This document shows positions 57,036-64,000 of a stretch of DNA of 64,000 nt, one piece after another. The stretch's first letter is position 1; every line of letters begins with the position of its first letter. The position numbers and the translations under genes are program-made. Source of the DNA: Phascolomyces articulosus (Eukaryota > Mucoromycota > Mucoromycetes > Mucorales > Lichtheimiaceae); assembly GCA_025677815.1 (NCBI GenBank), contig JAIXMP010000050.1:1-64000 (forward strand). The letters are read 5' to 3'. Under the pieces are notes generated by a model that saw only the letters and a list, made by a program, of their open reading frames with translations, was not told the DNA's origin and searched no databases.

Positions 57036-58408
57036 GATGAAGAATCAATGTGGGATGGGATTACTGATGAACAGGTTCTTGAGATGGAGGAAGCATCACG
57101 CGTTTTCAACACTGATCGTAATACAAGAACGTGGCTCAACAGATTTAATCAGTATCGCCAAGATCGAGGTAATTCAAAAGACATTTTGAGATGTCAATTG
57201 AAGAATTAAAAACTCATCTTTCGTTCTTTTTCACCGGTTTGCGTAAATTGGATGGTAGTCAATATAAGACCAATAATATTGACAACTGTTTCTCTCCCAT
57301 TGGTCGGTATTTGAGGAATTATTATATTCAAGAAGAATCTTTGAATATAATGTCGGATGTTCGTTTTGGAAAGTTGCGGAAATTGGTTGACGGGAAGATG
57401 AATATGTTGTTGAAGGAAGGAGGTCAACGTTCAAATGGTGCTGATGCGTTGAGTTTGGAGAGAGGAAGGCGATTATTGTCCTCTGAAGGGTACTCACTGA
57501 ATACTGCTGTGGGTCTTGTTCGACGTGTCCACTATTGGATTGGCTTGCTTGGTGCTTTGCGTGGTGATCAGCACAGCACTATGATAGCTGATATGCTCGA
57601 AAAAACCGAATCACGCGACAAAGAAGGAGGAATTGGCCTTCCTGCGTACAAAATTGTTTTTACAACCGAAAAAAACAATAATGGCGGAAGGAAAAAAAGG
57701 GTGAAAATTGTGAAGCACGTACAGCTTTGATCCCTCCGGATGCCTACAGTGGACCAAATGTGACAGCAGTTGCTGATTCGGAGAAGTATTTGTCCATGAG
57801 GCCTAACGGATGCTCTCCTAAGCTCTATCTTCAACCGGATAGAAAAGGAAGGCTTGCATTCTCCAGTCAATGCATTGGTAAAAATTCCCTTGGTAAATTC
57901 TTACAAGATAGGTGCAAAAACATTGGAATTGATTACAAGAGAATTACAAACCACTCCTTGAGTAAAACTGATGCCAGAAGATTGTTTGCTGCTGGAGTTG
58001 AAGAGCAACTCATTATGGGATCAACTGGTAAATTATCGCATTTTTATTGTTTTAAACATATTCTTATGGTTATTCTTATTCTTATTCATGTTTATTTTTA
58101 TAGAGCATCATAGCACTGATGCAGTGCGTAAATATAAGCTGTCGACGACTGAGCAAAGAATGCAGACAGCAGTACTTTTGACTGGTCCGGCCGAAGCTTC
58201 CTCCAGCTCAAGCACAAGTTTAATCCAACAAACTAAGAAGGTTGCTGTTAGGCAATCTGCTGAAACTGGAAGGGTTGCTACCGGTCCATCCATCAACATC
58301 AATGCTTCAAATGCTTCCGGTGAACGCGTTGGTGAAGTACTTTCTGGTGTGTTCTCTGCTACATCAAAAGAGAATATTTCTTCTTTTGATATCAATTTAA
58401 ATATTTAA
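57036..58408 (+). pseudogene. Crypton-like tyrosine recombinase, disrupted
   Basis: Three frames in sequence form one protein. A core-binding part from about 57036 (DEESMWDGITDEQVLEMEEA, NTRTWLNRFNQYRQDRG) shifts frame near 57190. A long central frame follows to 57730 (LKTHLSFFFTGLRKLDGSQY, LSLERGRRLLSSEGYSL, LLGALRGDQHSTM). After a second shift near 57725 comes IPPDAYSGPNVTAVADSEKY, ITNHSLSKTDARRLFAAGVE and EQLIMGSTG. A phase-1 intron (GTAAAT...TTTTATAG) leads to HHSTDAVRKYKLSTTEQRMQ. LRGDQ carries the first catalytic Arg, NHS the His, HHST the second His and RKY the nucleophilic Tyr. The second Arg of the usual H-x-x-R is Ser. This resembles fungal Crypton/DUF3504 recombinases, which move DNA as circles. 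Two frameshifts and the lost Arg suggest an inactive copy. Confidence 0.75.
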
Positions 58409-58794
58409 ATATATAAATGATAAACATAAATATTTTAGATATCTAATATGATATACAAAGAGTGTAATAAGTAAACTTTATTACTTGACATTCGTCAAAT
58501 AACTCGTTGAAGCAAATATGTACGTTTAACAAGACACTTTCCGATGCATATTTTTCCTTACTATCAAGTTTTTCTGGACTTTGCTCAGTACAAACATAAC
58601 ACTTGTAAAAAAAAATATCATATCATATAAAACTCCACACAATAAAATTTTTTAAATAATATATTTTCACACTACATAAATAATGAAATAAAAAAAAGAA
58701 TACAACATTTTGGTATACATTAGAACTGAGAATTTCAACTAAAAATTAACTTTGTTGACACTGTAGAGACAAAAAATATGTTTTGTAGTAACAT
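58409..58794. other. Convergent spacer, no gene seen
   Basis: AT-rich 3' flanks of the recombinase relic and of the zinc-finger gene. Confidence 0.4.
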
Positions 58795-60208
58795 TTATAT
58801 AATAGTCCTGTGCTTCTCACCACAGCTTAGTATATGATTTTCAATGGTTTTCCATCTTGTCCTTCTGATATGCTGGCCACAATGAGGGCATGGTTGTGCC
58901 AGTGTCGATTTGTTCTTGTTATCATGTTCGTGAAAGACATGCTTTTTAAGCTGTTTCTTACAGTCTGTGGTGTAACCACATTTTCCAAAGTTGCAAAGAA
59001 AACCTTCTTGTTGTTCCGAAATCGAATAGAGATACGAGGGTGGCGGGAAAGGTACAAGCGTGATACCTCTTTGTCTAGTAAAATATTTACTCCAGCAATT
59101 ACAAATGTGTTTCCAAGCGGCATCGTGTCCACGCGTAGATCGATCTTTGTATTGATGTGCTTCATGTTCTTCATCATGCATCAAGCACGTATACTTTGTA
59201 GGGTAACCTAAATGATGTGAAAATATGTGCCTCCATAAGTCTTCTTTCCTTGAATGCATATTAGAGCAAGTTCCATGAAAGCAGATCCATGCGATGGACA
59301 AAAAACTGTCAGTGTTGGGTTTATTTATGGTATCGTAGTTGTAGTCATCAGCTAAATCTGAAAGCTCATTATTTATTGGAGGAAGAGATGACACTAGTGG
59401 TGAAGATAGACAAAGTGCATCATCATCTAAACCGATAGCAATCTCTACTATATTCCAAGAAAGTCTCCCATTCTGTTTGATTTAAGCATAGAATGGAAAT
59501 TACGTATTAGTTGAGACAAAAATAAATAAACGTTTATTTCTTGGTGCACTTATATCTAATTATATACAATGGTTATTTTTGACATACCACATATTCATCA
59601 ATAATCCATTGCAGGTAGGTTATTTCTTCTTCTGAGGGAGCTGTAGTTATTGGATTATGGCCCATTGAACTTTGAGCTTGAACACTAAAGTTATGAATAG
59701 ATGTCTCCGTCGTGGTGTTTATATTTCCGGTATCATCAGAATTGTAATACCAATTGTCGTTGGCTTGCAAAGTATGGTCTTTTTTAATAATAATAGATTA
59801 AAATCGCGTCCTACACTTTATTTTTTTTCTCATATCGTTTTAAACATATAAACTTTAATATTGCCTGCTGGTGATGCTGTCATAATTGCTAGCTCTTGAT
59901 TAAATGGCACTACTTGATAATGCTCGTGCGTTTCCATTATAGAAGATTCATTCCTTGTAAACGCTATGGAACCGAGAGGGTGTCTATAAATGACATCAAG
60001 GTTTATATATATATTAGCACACAATGTCGATTGCCGTTTGAAAATATTCAATGTATAATCTATATATTTAAAAACTTGATATGATTTTCTTTATTCACCT
60101 TTGGACACCCTGATCATTGTGCACGTACATCATACTATTGTCATGACAACCAGTAACTTCACCGCTACTCTGTTGCGGGATCAATGTTTCTTGTTGTGAC
60201 TTGTTCAT
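58795..60208 (-). CDS. C2H2-like zinc-finger protein
   Basis: Exons: 60208-60099 (MNKSQQETLIPQQSSGEVTG), 59983 to about 59850 (HPLGSIAFTRNESSIMETHE), about 59770-59588 (ANDNWYYNSDDTGNINTTTE), and 59472-58795. The first, second and last junctions are GT-AG and in phase; the join between the second and third exons near 59770-59850 is unresolved. The N-terminal half is disordered, Asn/Thr/Gln-rich and could be an activation region. The last exon holds the fingers: WICFHGTCSNMHSRKEDLWR with HIFSHH (C-x4-C...H), FLCNFGKCGYTTDCKKQLKK with HVFHEH (C-x4-C-x12-H-x4-H) and PCPHCGQHIRRTRWKTIENH with ILSC (C-x2-C...H-x3-C). A nuclear DNA-binding role is likely; I cannot name an ortholog. Confidence 0.65.
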
Positions 60209-60446
60209 TGTGGTAATGGTAGGTTTACAATAATAAAACATTATATTTTGTGATTGATAAATAATACAGAAACAAGTGTTAAAAAATAATAATAAAGACG
60301 TTACAGTGTGTTTGTAAATTGCTAGAAAAATGATTTGGTCGCTCATGTTCAGAACCCTATTTTATATCTTTTTTTTTTATTCAATGTTACTACTATTATA
60401 AAAATGTTCTTCCAAAACCAACACCATAATGGCGTTTGATCTATTT

Positions 60447-60491
<45 letters not shown>

Positions 60492-60569
60492 TTGACTAAC
60501 AAAAACCATCATTTGACTAACACAAGAATGAATGAAAGAAATAGAGTAAAAAAAAATCATTGGACGTGC
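60209..60569. other. Zinc-finger gene upstream region
   Basis: Promoter region of the zinc-finger gene. It includes the (CAC)n(CAT)n trinucleotide tract listed separately and, right after it, two copies of CATCATTTGACTAACA 20 bp apart. Confidence 0.4.
60447..60491 (+). repeat. (CAC)n-(CAT)n trinucleotide microsatellite
   Basis: About four CAC units pass into about eleven CAT units. No ORF in the His-coding frame extends beyond the tract, so it is not a poly-His exon. Confidence 0.85.
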
Positions 60570-60571
60570 GC

Positions 60572-60790
60572 ATTAACATAAATAAATAATAACTATAATG
60601 GCGTTCTCCGGAGTTATAAACAAAGTATAAAGAATCGGCCTGATGCCGAAAAGAGGCGGTTTCATGTTGTCAAGTTCCTTGTGCTACGTTCAGAGATCCC
60701 GAATTTTTATGTTCATGACATATTGATGCATGGTGATCTTTGGAAAACTGTACTCTCCTATGGTATGTGCTTTAATACATTATTTTATAA
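60572..60790 (+). pseudogene. Coding-like fragment, unknown
   Basis: An open plus-strand frame without its own ATG reads NNYNGVLRSYKQSIKNRPDA, EKRRFHVVKFLVLRSEIPNF, YVHDILMHGDLWKTVLSYG and then meets a possible donor (GGTATGTGC) near 60761. Composition and GC content are clearly above the local background, so this is probably an orphan exon or gene fragment. No family was recognised. Confidence 0.4.
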
Positions 60791-62923
60791 ACATCTGCTA
60801 GTAATGCATTTTAATACAAGTATATAGCACCTTTATATATAATAAATCTATATTTTACCAATACGTATAGATTATGCTAAGCATGTTGTAATATCGATAA
60901 AGAAGAGCATACTATTATTGTTTTTATATCAAGTGCGTACCGTACGTAATATTAAAAATTGCACGTGTATATATTACTGAATCATATGTTATTCATTTTT
61001 CTTTTTTAAAAGAGGAATAAATATGATGAAAGGACGAGGATAATAACAACCCTTTGCAATCTCTTGTTTATTTTTTGCACAGCTACAGAGAGTCCTGTTA
61101 CACTGCGCCAATAGTGGCAGGTGAACAAAGTGCGGCGCTTCCCCCCCCCATATTTTGTTTTGGTGATAGCAATGGAGTAAAACAACATGTATATTAAGAG
61201 TATATAAAACCACCACCCTTGCTTGAAATATAACAAGAAGTTTTTCATTGCGTTTAAAATATTAAAACTCTCTAGAACAATCAACGGTTCTATGACTGTA
61301 CCAAGTAAAGTAATGCTTTAAAAAAAGGCCGTGTTTACAGATGAATAATAATAATATTTTTTCATTTGTATTATTATATATACTCAATAAGAAATACGGG
61401 CAAAAAACTCAAGTTAGTCCTCTTTGACAATATACGCGGTGCTGTTCGTTTCCGTTTCCCTACGGTGACCGCGCCACTTTTTCGACCGATGACCAAACAA
61501 TAATCCCAATTTATGGAAAAAGGAATAATATCGGGTAATAGGCTTTGATTTTTTCCACAACGTATTCTTTTTTATTTTTTATTTTTTTCAAACTAAGGCA
61601 AAAATCATTACCTTTATTTTAACATCCATCTTTCAATTATCACATTTATAATTTTTATGCGGTTAGATGATAAGTTGTCAGTGGATTGTAGGTCCTCAAA
61701 ATGTTTGTAGCAGTTAATAAAATATACATTATTATAATTGTTGATTTCATTATTTGAAAGGCTCAATTACATATCAATTCTGTTCTTTATAAAATTTAAT
61801 ATAACAGAGCATATTCATCTCTGGAGTAGAGAGCATGACCTGGTTTACCTTTCTGACAGTATAAGAAAGTGTGAAATTTTGTTCGTCACTCTCCCCCAAA
61901 TTGTGCCACACCAACTCTTTGATAAACAAAAAGAGATCAACAAAGGTCCCAGGAAAAATAACACGTAGCACAAATATAGCCTCACATTCTTACTTCTTAG
62001 TCGAGTTAATACTGTATAATTATAACGTATTGTTGATCATAAGAACAGGATATGGGGTCCAGTAACCAAAGGAGCTGTGTATTTAGCTGAAACAACATCA
62101 GCAGGAACACACCACAGCTTTATGCAGATAGTAGTGGTAGATTTAATTATTTTAATTCGAAAAAGCGCTCTATGGATGCCTAGTTCATACCATATTAAAT
62201 CTTAGTTGTGCCGGGTGGTGGAGGTTGAAAATACAAAGTAATGATCCCACGTTTCCGTAATTTACAAATTATCATATCCACATAATAATAAATGTGACCA
62301 CATTGAAGGATTGTCTCGTTGTCTATTCTTTTTTTTTCCATAGGTACGGAAAAAAACTTTGAATATCAAAAACCCCAACGTATTTTACAGACACCATGTG
62401 AAAATGGTATATATGGCGTAACAAGGATCATCATTTGATAGCTTTCATACAATGCATGGTTTGCTAGATGAAAATTGTATTTGTATATTCTGACTAATAA
62501 AATAAATAAAAAAAAAAGTGTTTGAATTTTGATCAGGATAGAAAACACTGCTTTGTTATTTGAAAAGGTGACGTTACGTAAAGGAAGAAATGCTAATTTT
62601 TAGATAAAACATGGTGCAACGCTATCGATAAATGCGTATCAGTTGCTCAGTAAAACAGTGCTACAAAATCTATGTATAATAAAGTTAGAATACAATGTAT
62701 TCCGCATCATCTATATTATATTGTAGTATATTAGTAGATGTAATATGAACCAGATACATCTGCTTGTTTCCATGACAGTGACATTGTTAACTTTTTAATT
62801 ATGCAGAAACCTTGGTGCTATTCTATTTTATTCTATATAGAGAGCTGGGTAATATCCACACTTAAAAAAAACACACTCTCTTACCTTTCAACTGTTATCT
62901 ATTAGCCTATTTTTACTTCCTTT
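60791..62923. other. Gene-poor interval
   Basis: No supported gene. A G/C-richer island at about 61080-61150 (GTGCGGCGCTTCCCCCCCCC) and another at 61435-61495 (TATACGCGGTGCTGTTCGTT, CCCTACGGTGACCGCGCCAC) stand out against the AT-rich background but contain no readable product. Confidence 0.35.
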
Positions 62924-63172
62924 TTGATCGTTCTTTTTTATTTTTTATCATGCAGATGTTTTATTACCATCCATGGTGAAGGAATCAAAATCCTGAAAAT
63001 AAATGAAATGGTTGAACAAATAGCTTACACCTGCGCATTGACAACTACCAAAAAGGTCAGCTCAACATCCCCGATTATTGTTTTTGAAACAGCCAGGATC
63101 AGATTGAAATATATATTGCACATAAAGATAGACCATCATTATGACAAGTATTATAGTCATCACAAATGGTAA
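62924..63172 (+). CDS. Weak coding-like frame
   Basis: An 82-codon frame begins in a pyrimidine-rich stretch (TTTTTTATCATGCAG at 62941-62955 could be a 3' splice site). It then reads like protein from 62956: CFITIHGEGIKILKINEMVE, QIAYTCALTTTKKVSSTSPI, IVFETARIRLKYILHIKIDH. No family was recognised; upstream exons were not found. Confidence 0.25.
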   Translation: MIVLFYFLSCRCFITIHGEGIKILKINEMVEQIAYTCALTTTKKVSSTSPIIVFETARIRLKYILHIKIDHHYDKYYSHHKW

Positions 63173-64000
63173 TGATAAAGATGATGCGTTTATTAATGTA
63201 CATGCACAAAAAAATGTCATCTCAATAGATCCCAAGAATTCCCTTCACTGTTAAATTTATATAGAATCGACAAGGAGAATTTTGGTACCTGAATTATGTT
63301 TATTATTATTGTCATTACGCAAAAAAAAGAAAAAGAAAAAAAAATCAACGTATTACTGTAGCACCGTTCTGAAGTGGTTAAAGTGAAAAACCCACTGTCT
63401 TCATTATCAACCAACCAGTTTTGATTTTTGCCGAATGAATTGTTCTGATGTATACCATTTTATTTGTAAATATTTTCTTCCTGTCGTTTTCTCCATCCAT
63501 CCATCCATTCTTATTAACGTACGTACATGTATAATTATAATAAATTATGAGTTCTTAAACATTGTGGAAGAAAAAAACGTGCTTATTTTAGGAAAATGTG
63601 TCACGAGCCAGTTTTTTGTTTCAATAACTCATTACAAAGGCAACATGATCACTCTTGCCGACTGTACACATTTATATAAAGTACTATGTTTGAACAATGA
63701 CTCATCAACCGCCATCCACATCCAATCATTTACTGATGATGGAAGGAAAGAAGTAAAAAAAGAACAAGCTATTATTGTGGAGAGTTTATACACAATCACA
63801 GCTATTTTTATTTTTCTAAATATTTCTTGTTCATATTAATTGCCTTTGTTATAATTGACATAATTCTTCTGGAAGAAGATTTATATATTTTTAGCTATAT
63901 AGAAAAAGGGAATAAACATATATGATTAATCATATTATCATTATGTACATATCAATCATAAAACTTGAAAAATACAAAAATATACGTAAATAATAAGAAG
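63173..64000. other. Window end, one weak ORF
   Basis: A plus-strand frame at 63435-63839 has a coding-like middle (NMITLADCTHLYKVLCLNND, STAIHIQSFTDDGRKEVKKE) inside otherwise hydrophobic translation. No domain was recognised. The remainder shows nothing. Confidence 0.3.

Overview
The window looks like nuclear DNA of an early-diverging fungus, most likely Mucoromycota (Mucorales type). It is AT-rich, with long A/T homopolymers and many short GT-AG introns whose phases I could check exon by exon. It has fungal housekeeping genes (alpha-tubulin, VDAC porin, CSC1/OSCA channel, VAP, SURF6/Rrp14, mitochondrial MnmA-type thiouridylase, eukaryotic TGT) and several lineage-expanded families that I recognise from Mucorales from memory only (no search was run). 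No bacterial-type operons, CRISPR arrays, rRNA or tRNA genes were seen.

Layout. 1-5 kb: tail of an unidentified proline-rich protein, then a five-exon CSC1/OSCA-like channel. 5-9 kb: gene-poor, with coding-like scraps. 9-15.5 kb: a HET-domain gene with a suspicious in-frame TAG just upstream, four-exon alpha-tubulin, and seven-exon queuine tRNA-ribosyltransferase. 15.5-38.7 kb: accessory region. It holds a small Cys-containing membrane ORF, short direct repeats, and a disrupted 4-kb gene combining a zinc-ribbon, an RNase H-like transposase-type core and a DEDDy 3'-5' exonuclease. It also holds a 2.7-kb minisatellite of 142/147-bp units, an intact nine-exon gene of a Mucorales family with a PD...ExK motif, a Tc1/mariner relic, another small membrane gene and a small secreted repeat protein. 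An old segmental duplication at 34-37.5 kb carries two HET pseudogene copies. 38.7-51 kb: second housekeeping block (VAP, MTU1/MnmA, VDAC, SURF6/Rrp14, HSPA12-like Hsp70). 51-64 kb: second accessory region, with an orphan two-exon coding signal, a second nuclease-like family member, a disrupted Crypton-like tyrosine recombinase, a zinc-finger gene and several coding-like fragments.

The housekeeping genes are functionally independent: translation quality (TGT for queuosine, MTU1 for s2U), ribosome assembly, mitochondrial outer membrane, ER contact sites, chaperone and cytoskeleton. The accessory blocks look like a graveyard of mobile or self/non-self genes: recombinase, transposase, exonuclease-transposase, HET paralogs and nuclease-like families, most of them broken. 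Exon coordinates were derived by hand from splice motifs, phase continuity and family alignment from memory. No database search was possible.
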